Part shown: positions 1 to 9,477 of the stretch, piece after piece
Layout: each line of letters begins with the position of its first letter
How positions within the stretch are numbered: position 1 is the stretch's first letter
Origin: Nemertoderma westbladi
Taxonomy: Eukaryota; Xenacoelomorpha; Nemertodermatida; Nemertodermatidae
Assembly (NCBI GenBank): GCA_032718475.1
Contig: JAUCBJ010005534.1
Coordinates: 1-34,698, forward strand
Reading direction: 5' to 3'
Length of the DNA: 34,698 nt
Program-made: the position numbers and the translations under genes
The notes under the pieces: generated by a model
The model's input: the letters and a program-made list of their open reading frames with translations, nothing else
Told to the model about the DNA's origin: nothing
Databases searched by the model: none

Positions 1-387
1 TACGCTTTATACTTTAATCATAAGCAGTATCGTTGCGTTTAGTATAAGTCTTAGTTCTGTTTAAATAGATAAAGCGCCACGTCCTAAAGGAACTGTTAAT
101 ATTTCCCGAAAGCCAATAATATCTGTCAGAGATTAATTATTAACGATCTATCGAATAATACATTAGGTATACACTGCAACCTTACACTGTAATAATACAA
201 TTCAAGCATCCGAATTCAGTCTCCCGGGTGTAGATCCATCGGGTGAATGATCGCGCATGGGCTGACTTCGGCTAGTGTTTTGCGTATTAGCATAAATTAT
301 TGTCGTATGCTAAAGTGGTTTTAATTAACTAAAAGACATATAAATTTTGGCAGGTTAAACTGCTAAAGGTCTTCAAAAGCGCGAACA
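1..387 (+). repeat. LTR-like terminal repeat, copy A (cut by window start)
   Basis: This is the 3' part of a repeat that recurs in direct orientation at about 2399-3053 and inverted at 5208-5839. The stretch from about 70 to 110, starting ATAAAGCGCCACGTCC, is almost unchanged in all three. All three copies end in the same GCGCGAACA and diverge immediately after it, which fixes the right terminus at 387. The ...CA end fits LTR convention. About 300 bases of this copy lie before the window. No clear primer binding site with TGG follows the end, so the LTR label is an inference from repeat arrangement and terminal bases. Confidence 0.7.
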
Positions 388-599
388 GTCAGTTCAAAGA
401 TCGCGCGCTGACCAAGCTCAGTCTTAGAGACTCAGCTGCGGAGAAACTGAGTAGCGCTGGATTTGCCGTGTTTCAAGACGTTTGTATACAGAACTCACAT
501 TCATCTGTTATACAAAGACCCCGAATACCTACAGGTTATTCTGTCGTGGAAATACAGACAGTGGGTCCACTTACGGAAACCGACGCACCAACTTCGTCT

Positions 600-1688
600 A
601 TGCAGCTGGAGGATGAACCAGTATGCTTGGAATCCGAAGCGATTCAACCTACGGCTTCTCGGAGCAGTGACAATGATTATGTCATAGAGTGGTATCAAGG
701 TCCACAGCGTCTCACAGCGTACGATTATCGACACGCCAACTACGTTTCCCGAAAACGTTGTCGATTATGCGCATCGAGAGACCACTTCACTCCTCTCGAC
801 TCGAGCGTACCTTGTTCCTATTTCCTCGAACAACCGATGATGGAAATATATTGTGCTTATTGCCGGCTTAATAACTCTCATATATTTGCCGTCTGCCCAC
901 AGTTTATGACTCAATGTCACTACTGCCAACTTAAAGGACACGAAAGTTACAATTGTCCCTTTAATCGCGATTTAGAGAGCGTAGACGAGATGATCACCCT
1001 GCGATACATCCGAGCTTGGGAAGCGAACGCAGATTTACATTGCGAATCCAGACATCGCTATTGCCCTGGACGAGCTTACGAGGGAGTTTACGCGTTCCAT
1101 CCTTATCTATTCGCGTCGATTGAACAGAAAACACGCGTACCAAGTTACGAGTTAATGAAGCGTGTTGGTGAGTGTATTTCCACCAAGTTTGTCAGGAAAT
1201 ACCTGAGAAACGTTAATCCTAATGATATAACCACATATCACCTGATCAATTATATCCGTCAGGACCCTGAGTATGGCGACATTTTCGTGAACTCGCATCC
1301 TGAACTCCAGGAAGTATCTCGGCGCCCATATGAATACCGAACCCGAGAACGCGAGCTGGAGAGAACCATTAAACCGAGAAAGTTCCTCACCACTCACGGT
1401 CCACCCACCGCTAGTGTCCAGACGACCCGTCAAGGACCCGTAGGAGCTGCTGTCCTGAGACGCGCTCTAAAGGCCGTTAGACCTCACTCCACTGAGGTTG
1501 ATATTAATCAACCAGGTACCTCGACCGGCGGGTATACCGATCGTAACCCTGCACCTTCTGATGCAATTATATTGCACCCTTCGCCTAGGAGCTACAGCCC
1601 ACCTCGTAAAGTGGCTCGCCCCAAAGAGAAAAGGACTCTTGCTAGCCTCCAGAAACTGCGTAAACGCCGTCCGCGCAAGAAAGACTAA
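600..1688 (+). CDS. Zinc-knuckle nucleic-acid-binding protein of a retroelement (gag-like)
   Basis: The first in-frame ATG is at 600, giving 362 aa. The frame is open from 333, inside the flanking LTR-like repeat, but has no ATG there, so the true start is uncertain; GTG at 468 is not a usual eukaryotic start. Near residues 40-115 there are three cysteine-histidine clusters. The third, CHYCQLKGHESYNC, is a canonical CX2CX4HX4C knuckle. CAYCRLNNSHIFAVC has five residues before His, and the first has a longer gap before its last Cys. A central segment of about 150 residues is unrecognised. The last 25 residues are strongly basic (KVARPKEKRTLASLQKLRKR), suggesting RNA binding or nuclear import. 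Typical retrotransposon Gag has its knuckles at the C-terminus, so the order here is unusual. The frame is uninterrupted although the flanking repeats are diverged. Function beyond nucleic-acid binding is not claimed. Confidence 0.6.
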   Translation: MQLEDEPVCLESEAIQPTASRSSDNDYVIEWYQGPQRLTAYDYRHANYVSRKRCRLCASRDHFTPLDSSVPCSYFLEQPMMEIYCAYCRLNNSHIFAVCPQFMTQCHYCQLKGHESYNCPFNRDLESVDEMITLRYIRAWEANADLHCESRHRYCPGRAYEGVYAFHPYLFASIEQKTRVPSYELMKRVGECISTKFVRKYLRNVNPNDITTYHLINYIRQDPEYGDIFVNSHPELQEVSRRPYEYRTRERELERTIKPRKFLTTHGPPTASVQTTRQGPVGAAVLRRALKAVRPHSTEVDINQPGTSTGGYTDRNPAPSDAIILHPSPRSYSPPRKVARPKEKRTLASLQKLRKRRPRKKD

Positions 1689-2386
1689 CTGTTTAGAGTA
1701 TTTTTATATTTTAGAAACTGTGATTTTGTATATTTTATAGACTTAAATCCCATTTTCTGGGAGCGGTGTAAAAGCTTTTGTGGGATAACTGATTCGTTTG
1801 CCTTGTTGGCCAGTTCCCCCCCAGTCGCTAAGAATACTCTCAAAGTGATCTACAGCTAAAAATAGTGCAAGTTACCAGCTTATTGGCTGATTTGCTGTAC
1901 GCAGGCATCTGGGCTCTGTTTAATCGGCCAACAAGCCTAGGGAGGTTGCGTCATAGCCTTGTTTTGTATCTCCCAATAGAATTTGAGTTATCCTTGATGT
2001 TGACCTATCACAGAGTACTGAACTGAAAATTTCCTATCTCACTGCTCTTTCTCTGTGTTGAACGGGAGCTTCGTGGAATAAGGGAGTTGGTATCCTCGTA
2101 TAGAGCAGTAGTCACGAGTTTTTCAAAGCCACGAAAGAACGGCTTTGTAGTGTTTTATGCTTTCTGCTTTTTAGCTCAACACTAGGAGGTTTAATTATAA
2201 GGACATATATCCTTTAACTGACTGATGATCAAACAAAACTGACCTGGCTGCAATTACGCATTTAACTCGCATTTGACGCACCTGACTGATGATCAAACAA
2301 AACTGACCTGGCGGCTGACCAAACGCACCTGATGACTGATTGATTGTCTTAACTCAAAACAACTGGCCCGATTGATCTGTCAATAC
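1689..2386. other. Non-coding interior after the zinc-knuckle frame
   Basis: No convincing coding sequence is visible. A perfect 31-bp direct repeat occurs at 2218-2248 and 2282-2312, offset by 64 bp, and begins CTGACTGATGATCAAAC. Related CTGAC/GACCTG words are scattered between them. The stretch looks like 3' untranslated sequence of the retroelement plus a small local duplication. Confidence 0.5.
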
Positions 2387-2398
2387 TGTACTGCTATT

Positions 2399-3053
2399 TG
2401 TTATCGGTTATTCATTATATTTGTTGATGAATTATTATATTGGAATAACGAGAAATAACCCCAACACCCAATATTCTTGATATACCGAAGGTAAGAGAGA
2501 AAGGTTACCAATAACGATTGTGACTTATGTTAAAGTGGTTTGGAGTGAATCTAATGTTATTTGATAGACCCTACATGAGTCAGTCCGTGTTCCTTTTATA
2601 TGTGATTAAAATCAGTGAAGATTGGCAGATTAGTGTGCAGTATTGTGCAGCATTGCGTATGAGCGAGTCTGTTAAAGAAGCAATTCCTAAAGAATGCGCC
2701 ATATATGTTAATTATAATTAAGCCATATCGTTGTGAGTAGTTTAAGTCATAACTCTGTTTATATAGATAAAGCGCCACGTCCTAAAGGAACTGTTAATAT
2801 TCCCGAAGGTGAATAATATTGTCAGAGATAATATAATACTGTCAGTCGAATAATACATTAGGCTTACATAGCAACAAAATTAAACCGTCGAACCCAATCT
2901 CCCGGGAATATCCAGCGGGTGAATGGTCGCGCACGGATTGGTTTCGACTAGTGTAGTGAATCAAATACTTGTCATAGGCTAAAAAGCGATTTAATATCTA
3001 GAAGACATCTTAATTTGGCGGGTTAAACTGCCAAAGGTCTGAAAGCGCGAACA
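2399..3053 (+). repeat. LTR-like terminal repeat, copy B
   Basis: This copy lies in the same orientation as copy A and aligns along its whole visible length, with many differences outside the block around 2768-2800. It starts TGTTAT and ends AACA. The start is uncertain by about 12 bases, because similarity to the solo copy may continue back to around 2387. The small reading frame 2527-2721 lies inside the repeat and is not supported as a gene. The base after the terminus differs from that after copy A, as expected for a flank. Confidence 0.65.
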
Positions 3054-3059
3054 TCTTCT

Positions 3060-3690
3060 TTATAGCGAACATATTTCTTATATCTATAGTCGAGCAAAGA
3101 AAATTTGCTGCCAAATACGACGATCCTTCAAACATAGGAGTGCTAAATTTCAATTCGAGTTGTTTACTGTGTACGCAAGGTCTGTTCTAGAACATAATAG
3201 CCCAATCTGGAGCCCTACTCTCAATGGTGATATTATCAAATTAGAACGAGTCCAGCGTGACTTTACACGCTATTTACCTGGTTTACAAGGTTTGAGCTAC
3301 GCTGCGAGACTGGAGTTGCTGAAGACCCGATCACTTGAAGAACGGCGTATTTACCTCGATTTGGTCGAAATGTTCAAAATATTAAGTGGTCGTAGCCCGT
3401 TTAGCAACCATAATCTGTTTCAGCTCAACAACAATGGTAGAACCAGGGGCCATTCCATGAAACTGTTAACTCCTCATTCAAATAGCCGTCTGCATCAGGT
3501 ACACTTCACTATAAGAAATATTCCGGTGTGGAATTCGCTTCCATCAGCAGTTGTGACAGCACCCTCTTTGTGTTGCTTCCGTTCCCGCCTCAATGATGTC
3601 AGTTTGCTGATTCACTGTAAAGGGTCCTGGAAAGATTCAATGAATACAACCCACTTTGACTGTCTTGGGAATCCGTTATGGTTATCATGA
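3060..3690 (+). pseudogene. 5'-truncated CR1/L2-like LINE, C-terminal end of reverse transcriptase ORF
   Basis: The translation carries the C-terminal 'thumb' region of CR1/Jockey-group non-LTR retrotransposon polymerases: IRRSFKHR, then YARSVLEHNSPIWSP, then KLERVQRDFTRYLPG, with a late PVWNSLPSAVV motif. These lie in one continuous frame from about 3090 to the stop at 3688. The reverse transcriptase catalytic core is absent, as is usual for copies truncated during target-primed reverse transcription. There is no in-frame stop, so the copy is fairly young or lucky. It starts almost immediately after the LTR-like copy B. Its 3' untranslated tail probably extends to around 3830 but has no clear A-rich end. 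Confidence 0.85.
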
Positions 3691-4294
3691 TAACGATAAT
3701 CATATTATAATATTATTATGATCTTTAAATATATATTTTAAAACCTATACAGTATGTATAAATAGTATTTTATCTTATTTTATATGTAGAGTCCTTTAAT
3801 AAACCTTTTTACTTACAGTGGTGCCTTGAATGGGCACGGCTGAGTGTTAATATAATATCATGTCTTCTATGTTTTACTTATCTTGATTGTGCATTTTAAT
3901 GATATTTAAATTTTAATCTTGTTTTGCCATTATATAACAATTTCAATTTCAGGCCTATTTCGACAACTTCGGTTGGTCACAGTAAGTATGGGATAATAAT
4001 AACAATAAGAATCCATAAAAACCTTCTGAAATTTTTTGAAAAACGTGGACAGAGCTGCTATAAATGTGCAAATCAATCTGATTGTCCATTGTCTATGTTT
4101 TCTGTGTCCAGTCCAACTTTTTCAAACACCCGCAGTACGGTACCGGTACTATTTCAGTATTTACTTATCAGGAAGGCCCAGGACAACTGAAGTCAGTTAT
4201 ATTGAAGTCACATTCTGGCGATAAGGCAGCACAAACTAAATTCCTCCGAATAACGGGAAGGGGATAAAATGGAAAATAAATAAATATTATAGTA
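3691..4294. other. Intergenic, no gene recognised
   Basis: AT-rich sequence, probably the LINE 3' tail followed by unrecognised DNA. Short overlapping frames at 3924-4267 have no recognisable motif and I do not support them. Confidence 0.5.
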
Positions 4295-4300
4295 TACCAG

Positions 4301-4923
4301 TATGGCATACATTTGTTATTTTTATTCGTTAATATTTTCACTCGCTAAAACATATTTATTGCGCGTGAAAAATACCTTAATTGCGCATGAAAAATCCATT
4401 ATTTACACGTTAAAAATGTATTTATTTACGTGTTAAAAATATATTTATTATGCGTTAAAAATACATTTATTACACGTTAAAAATGTATATATTACGCGTT
4501 AAAAATGTATTTATTACGCATTAAAAACAATTATTGCGCGTTAAAAATAAATTTATTACGCTTTAAAAATGTATTTATTACGTGTTAAAAATACATTTAT
4601 TACGCGTTAAAAACAATTATTACGCGTTAAAAATAAATTTATTACTCGTTAAAAATGTATTTATTACGCGTTAAAAACAATTATTACGCGTTAATAATGT
4701 ATTTATTACGCGTTAAAAACATTTATTACGCGTTAAAAACATTTATTACGCGTAAGGCATTGGTCAATCCCGACTAATTTATGCTCGTTAGCCATTGGTT
4801 AAAATTGGGAGGGAAATCAGTCTTTGTAATCTGGCAAGACAGCGTTCTACACACAACTAACAGTGTAGCAGTACTGCAGTAGGCTACTGGTGTACTGGAA
4901 TCTGAAACAGTTCTGCTGACTGC
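4301..4923 (+). repeat. Left terminal inverted repeat with ACGCGTTAAAAA minisatellite
   Basis: This arm pairs with 7791-8201 on the opposite strand. From about 4340 to 4753 it is an irregular tandem array of 20-25 bp units of the form ACGCGTTAAAAATGTATTT, with variants in the first bases (GCGCGTG, ACGTG, ACACG). The arm after the array (4754-4923) matches the right arm closely. The right arm has fewer units, which explains the 212-bp length difference. Confidence 0.9.
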
Positions 4924-5058
4924 TAGGCTCTTCTGGTGGGGTACCGTACGTACACCGCGTACTCTGTACAGTAATGTGTTTGTACAGTAATGTAGGTTCT
5001 GAGGTTGGCCTCTCTTACTGGAATATCATGGAATTCTTCATAGAAATCGAACCCATAG

Positions 5059-5207
5059 TGGAAAAAACTAAAGATTTTCCGTGGGTCGGCCTATGTCAGT
5101 ATGTTACGAATTGAAAAATCAACTCTGGTGTTTCTAAGAAATTCAGGTTTTACCTGGAAACAGATTGCTACTGTGTTGGGTGTAAGTCAGTCCACCTGTA
5201 AGTCAAA
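5059..5207 (+). pseudogene. Transposase fragment: helix-turn-helix of an integrase-type transposase
   Basis: The open frame includes an ATG at 5101 and reads LRNSGFTWKQIATVLGVSQS, a clear helix-turn-helix of the kind found at the N-terminal side of integrase-core transposases in fish and invertebrate genomes. The frame is cut at 5207 by the solo LTR beginning at 5208. It lies just inside the left inverted repeat and runs inward. The missing middle and catalytic parts are not visible, except for the fragment at 6302-6499. Confidence 0.65.
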
Positions 5208-5839
5208 TGTTCGCGCTTTTAGACCTTTAGCAGTTTAACCTGCCAATTTTAGTTGTCCTCTTGTTTATAAATCGACTTTAGCCTATATCGATTATTTAGT
5301 GTACTGAAGTTACATTAGCCGAAGCCAGTCTGTGCGCGATCATTCACCCACAGTTAAGGGAGACTGGATTCGGGTGCTTTGAAAGTTATTGCAATGTAGA
5401 CCTACGGTATTATTCGATTGATCGTTACTATATAATCTCTGACAATATTATTCACTTTCGGGGAAATATTAACAGTTCCTTTAGGACGTGGCGCTTTAAG
5501 TATAAAAACAGAGTTATGACTTATACTAATCACAACGAGATGGCCACAGAGTTTCGTAAATAGCGCATTCTTTAGGAGATGCTTTATTATCTGTCACACG
5601 ACTTCACAGTACTTCACACTACTTCGCACTGATCTGCCGACCGTCACTGAATTTGATCATTAGGGATTATGAAATAGCATTTAATTCACACAAAAACCAC
5701 TATAATGTAAGTCGCAATTGCTACCGGTAACCTGTTCCTCTTACCTTCAGTAATCAAGAAGATTGGGGGTTTTATGATTATTTATCGGTATTCTCCAAAT
5801 ATAACAACATATCCATCAATATAACAACAATTAATAACA
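5208..5839 (-). mobile_element. Solo LTR-like repeat, copy C
   Basis: Reverse complement of copies A and B. Its plus-strand left edge TGTTCGCGC is the complement of the shared GCGCGAACA end, so that edge is firm. The other edge falls near 5839-5851. Flanking bases show no perfect duplication; AAGTCAAA before and AAGTAAAA at 5852-5859 are a near match only. It interrupts the transposase fragment immediately upstream, so it is younger than the host transposon. Confidence 0.75.
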
Positions 5840-6228
5840 GACCGTAAACAGAAGTAAAATAATGCGGTGAACAGTCAGTATGTGTTACATAATGCAGTTA
5901 TGAAATGTGTATCCAAGTAAGGTAGTTGAATTGAATTGAGTATGATCAGGATAATAGATTTACGTTCCAATAATCAAAGCCATCTAATGTTTAGGCCAAA
6001 GTCTGAAACTTCCAAAAACAGAAGTACAGAAGATTCCAAGCCGATTCTGAGGCTCAGAAAGGTAAACAAAGACCGTAATGCATTGCGCGGGTTTCCATAG
6101 GCCCCTGTCCAACATAAAGTGAAAATCGCTCTGATTGGCTGAATAGGCAGAACATAGAGGTTCCACGTCTACAGGAAATCAGCTGACAGATTTCGTCATC
6201 TGAGCTCCAATCTTTTAGAGTATTATGC
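5840..6228. other. Unassigned interior of the TIR transposon
   Basis: No coding motif recognised; the small minus-strand frames here lack any family signature. Confidence 0.4.
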
Positions 6229-6326
6229 GCATTGCGGCAAAAATGACTTGTTATGTCCACAAAAGCACCTACACTGCGCATTGCGGGAAAAATGACATGT
6301 TATGTCCGCAAAAGCTTTTACAATAA
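6229..6326 (+). repeat. Two-copy tandem repeat
   Basis: Two roughly 40-bp copies starting GCGCATTGCGG and running through ATGTTATGTCCGCAAAAGC, spaced about 49 bp apart, with a few substitutions. The second copy contains the ATG of the transposase fragment at 6302. Confidence 0.75.
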
Positions 6327-6499
6327 TGGTCCGTGTAAGACACTTTGAGTTACAGGGTCCGATGTCTGATGTTTCCGAGGATGACCTTAAACTACTAATA
6401 TCGCAGCTCCACTCTGAGTTCCCAAATGCGGGGTGTCGCATGATTAACGCTTTAGTAGCCCTGAAATATGTCGTTGCAAAAGTCTCTCACCGCCACTGA
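6302..6499 (+). pseudogene. Transposase fragment: pre-catalytic region of integrase-type transposase
   Basis: A 65-aa frame whose middle reads DVSEDDLKLLISQ then EFPNAGCRMINAL. This matches the conserved block (SDI-DELD--V-EI-EFPNAG-R---G-L) that precedes the catalytic core in the helix-turn-helix/integrase proteins of IS3EU-like elements. It lies on the same strand as the helix-turn-helix fragment 1.1 kb upstream, so both were once one gene. No DDE catalytic residues are visible downstream; 6500-6740 is AT-rich with no homology I recognise. Confidence 0.65.
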
Positions 6500-7293
6500 A
6501 GAAATACTAACTTATTTGCTTTATTTACTTATAAAACTAATTGCAAATATAAAACATCTAGTTAATAATGAAATTAACAAAACACAAAGTGACAATCATA
6601 ATTTTAGTTCAAAATTTAAAATATGTTTTATTAAAAAATTTCCGAAATTGCGTTCAATATAAATCAGTTATTTAATAATAACACAATTAATAATATTTAC
6701 TAATATTTACTATTAAAAGTAAATTTTGTATAATAAATTATTAAAATAGGAAATTTTCGGAAAAATGTCCAGGAAATTTCTGGAAATTTATTCGGGAAAT
6801 TTCCTTTCATTTCCTGACTCACATCCCTAGTAAGGCCATTTCTGGTAGGTACGGGGCACTACTAAAAAAATTAACAAATTTAATATTTAAACAAGGCAAT
6901 ATGAAAAACAATTTAACAGTTAAGTCTCTTAAGTCCAGTATATTGCATTCAGCATCGTCCAAAGCTAAGTCCAGACTCATAGTACGATTTAACGAACTGT
7001 GCAGTCATTTCTTCTTCCGAATTAATGTGCATACAGTAGGAAGAATTACTTGAAATGCACAAGTTGAGTAGGTGAGTCGACACTTACAGTTTTCAGAACA
7101 CTCCTTAATAATAACACTCAGTTTAACGTTAATAGTTGGCCTCTGAGATCCAAACATCCACATTAATATATCCTTCTTATTAAGAACAAAGACTTTGTGT
7201 TCTACAGTATATGTCTGGTATCTAATAACAAGAATACGTTACCCACCCAGTAAATGATATCATCTTGTTTATCGTATCCATTCATCGTATCCG
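6500..7293. other. AT-rich interior, possible nested MITE end
   Basis: Mostly A/T sequence. At 6745-6838 there are repeated GGAAATTT/AAATTTCC words followed by TCACATCCCTAGTA, which looks like the end of a small inverted-repeat element, but I could not find its partner end. No gene is supported. Confidence 0.4.
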
Positions 7294-7779
7294 TTATCGC
7301 TCCATCCGATTCATGAATATTGCACTATCCCAGACTGTTGAGTCTTTTCTTAAAGTCTTTGGTTCAGTATCATTGAAATCTCGAATGATAATGAGTGGTT
7401 TACTAAAGCTGACGGTTTCTGGCCTCCCCCGTGGTGGACGTTGCCTCGTAGGCATTGAATGCCTAATCCTACCAGCAACACCTTGACGACCGGAAGCACC
7501 TGCTATACCAATTGATCTACCACTCATACCGGACAATGTCTGGAGAGGTCTACTGGCTGGATATGGCGAAAACGCCCTCTGAAGTTCAGTTAATAAACCT
7601 TATGGGCCTCCTGGGGAATCCGCCCTGTTGATAGTCCCACTGTTTCGGTTACCATTAACATTACTAATGGTTGTAGGCCTAGGCCTTTGTCTCGCCGCAC
7701 CAGGAACCCAATATCTATCCTGGGATCTCAAAGTAGACCCACATTCACACACATGTTCACATTCAGGTTCACCTTCCAT
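7294..7779 (-). pseudogene. Second transposon gene, N-terminal remnant, unrecognised
   Basis: From an ATG at 7779 (minus strand) a frame of 161 codons is interrupted by one in-frame TAA at 7600-7602. The first part has paired cysteines (CEHVCECG) followed by WVPGAARQRPRP, like a degenerate zinc ribbon. The second part is Gly/Arg-rich, then reads ETVSFSKPLIIIRDFND. It starts just inside the right inverted repeat and points inward, opposite to the transposase. In related elements a second gene with an N-terminal zinc ribbon and a HECT-type ubiquitin-ligase domain can accompany the integrase; that link is conjecture here, since no HECT sequence is present. Confidence 0.45.
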
Positions 7780-7790
7780 AATTCTGTAAT

Positions 7791-8201
7791 GCAGTCAGCA
7801 GAATTGTTTCAGATTCCAGTACACCAGTAGCCTACTGCAGTTAGTACTGCTACACTGTTAGTTGTGTGTAGAACGCTGTCTTGCCAGATTACAAAGACTG
7901 ATTTCCCTCCCAATTTTGACCAATGGCTAACGAGCATAAATTAGTGGGGATTGACCAATGCCTTACGCGTAATAAATGTTTTTAACGCGTAATAAATACA
8001 TTTTTAACGCGTAATAATTGTTTTTAATGCGTAATAAATTTATTTTTAACGCGTAATAATTGTTTTTAATGCGTAAATAAATACATTTTTAACGTGTAAA
8101 TAATGGATTTTTCATGCGCAATTAAGGTATTTTTCACGCGCAATAAATATGTTTTAGCGAGTGAAAATATTAACGAATAAAAATAACAAATGTATGCCAT
8201 A
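7791..8201 (-). repeat. Right terminal inverted repeat
   Basis: Reverse complement of the left arm: the unique part lies at 7791-7960, the ACGCGTAATAAAT minisatellite at about 7962-8100, and the terminal block at 8100-8201. The array holds roughly half as many units as the left arm. Confidence 0.9.
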
Positions 8202-8460
8202 TACCAGGACCAGGCTGCCAGGACGGGTGCTTAGATCGTGGCTTTTCCAGTTAACATTATTCCATTTTGTATAAAACAAGTGATGTGGTTGGAGAAACCT
8301 GCTAGGGGCTGCTACTAAGCAGCAACCAATCACGTTAATCCTGTTTAACACAGAGTCAATGAGAATGGAATATTGCTAACATGAAAAAGTTCAGGTTGAC
8401 ATTATTCCAAAGTAATCAGGTATTACAGCAATTACGCTGCTACCTGCTAGTGTTAGTCAG

Positions 8461-8833
8461 TTACAGTAGTAATCGAGTAAGCCATATAATATTATATGGT
8501 CTGATGGTACAATACCAGGCATAATACTGTATATGCACAGATGCAAGAAACAAAACGTATGTACTGTAGTTTAAGTGGATTAGTTTAATTACAATGATGT
8601 AAACTGTAAATGAAATATTTATAGTTAAGTCCGGTTTAGTAATAAACATACTGTACTTACTTATACAATATCTCATTGAAGTACTTGCCACGTAGTAATA
8701 TTCAATGTGGGCAAAATGCAAGGTCTCACATATCAGTTCATCACCCCGAAACTCGTGTTGCGTTTTATTCACACAACTTTTATGATTACCAACCACTTCC
8801 TGCAAACGGGGTGTAAATGATACGCCGTAACGA
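8461..8833 (-). other. Possible minor coding remnant, unrecognised
   Basis: A minus-strand frame is open across this interval. The part before about 8680 has non-random composition (VVGNHKSCVNKTQHEFRG), after which it becomes AT-driven. The open frame would start inside the nested element's TIR, so any original gene was interrupted there. I do not recognise a family and the coding call is weak. Confidence 0.2.
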
Positions 8834-8980
8834 CCCTGCAAACATTTTACGTTAATTACGCTAATCTAACGTTAGACTTTAGTCTGTTTTAGGTTAGAAA
8901 AATAAAGTTATAAAAATAACTTAGAACAAACGTTTTCTAACGTCTTATAATCGTTTAAAAACTACATATCTAAAATCAAC

Positions 8981-9380
8981 TAAACCCAAACGTTAAACCG
9001 ACGTTCAATTTTAACATCAATTTTTAACGTTATTTTGAAACGTCTGAGATTGGTTAAATTTAATCATGAACAAAAATGACTAAACACAAACGTTAAACAG
9101 ACGTTGAATTTTAACATCAATTTTTAACGTTATTTTGAAACGTCTGACATTGGTTAAATTTAATCATGTACAAAAATCACTAAACCCAAACGTTAAACAA
9201 ACGTTGAATTTTAACATAGATTTTTAACGTTATTTTGAAACGTCTGACATTGGTTAAATTTAATCATGAACATAAATCACTAAACCCAATATTAAACAAA
9301 CGTTGAAATTTAACATCGATTTTTAATGTTAATTTAAAACGTCTGACATTGGTTAAATAGAATCATTCTTGTATTAGAAA
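8981..9380 (+). repeat. Four tandem 100-bp repeats
   Basis: The word TAAACCCAAACG (or a close variant) begins at 8981, 9081, 9181 and 9281, giving an exact 100-bp period. Each unit contains ACGTTGAATTTTAACAT and AACGTCTGACATTGG. The last unit is the most diverged. Confidence 0.9.
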
Positions 9381-9477
9381 ATTGTAATTTAATTTAGTCA
9401 CGTTAATATTTATTGCACCAGGTCCCCCGGAATATAGTGTTGTAATTCAGTGTCATGCAACTATCACTCAAGTTGTA

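Larger units (their letters stand above)
1..3053 (+). mobile_element. Non-autonomous LTR-type element with one zinc-knuckle gene
   Basis: Two direct copies of a roughly 650-bp repeat (the first incomplete) flank a 2 kb interior containing one reading frame and no reverse transcriptase, protease or integrase. This resembles gag-only LTR retrotransposons that are mobilised by another element, sometimes called TR-GAG. The two repeats differ by many substitutions and indels outside a conserved block, so the insertion looks old, or the repeats have different origins. There is no obvious polypurine tract just before 2399. Alternatives are a chance arrangement of two solo repeats around a gene, or a Penelope-like direct-repeat element. 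The left flank is outside the window, so no target duplication can be tested. Confidence 0.5.
4301..8201. mobile_element. 3.9 kb TIR DNA transposon with integrase-like transposase remnants (IS3EU-like)
   Basis: The element starts TATGGCATAC and ends with its reverse complement. Exact 6-bp target duplications TACCAG flank it at 4295-4300 and 8202-8207. The inverted repeats are very long, 623 bp on the left and 411 bp on the right, and differ mainly in the number of minisatellite units they contain. Inside are two plus-strand fragments of an integrase-related transposase and a minus-strand second gene, so the two genes converge. A solo LTR is inserted at 5208-5839. Both genes are broken, so the copy is dead. 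The IS3EU label is a family inference from the transposase fragments and 6-bp duplication; a Polinton or Ginger relative is less likely given the size. Confidence 0.8.

Noticed and set aside
463-1740. Frames at 463-687, 501-734 (minus), 689-871, 1152-1433 (minus), 1498-1740
   Set aside because: Shadows of the zinc-knuckle frame.
2527-2778. Short frames on both strands inside LTR-like copy B
   Set aside because: They lie in repeat sequence that is not open in the other copies.
4036-4267. Overlapping small plus-strand frames
   Set aside because: No motif, three frames open at once, AT-driven composition.
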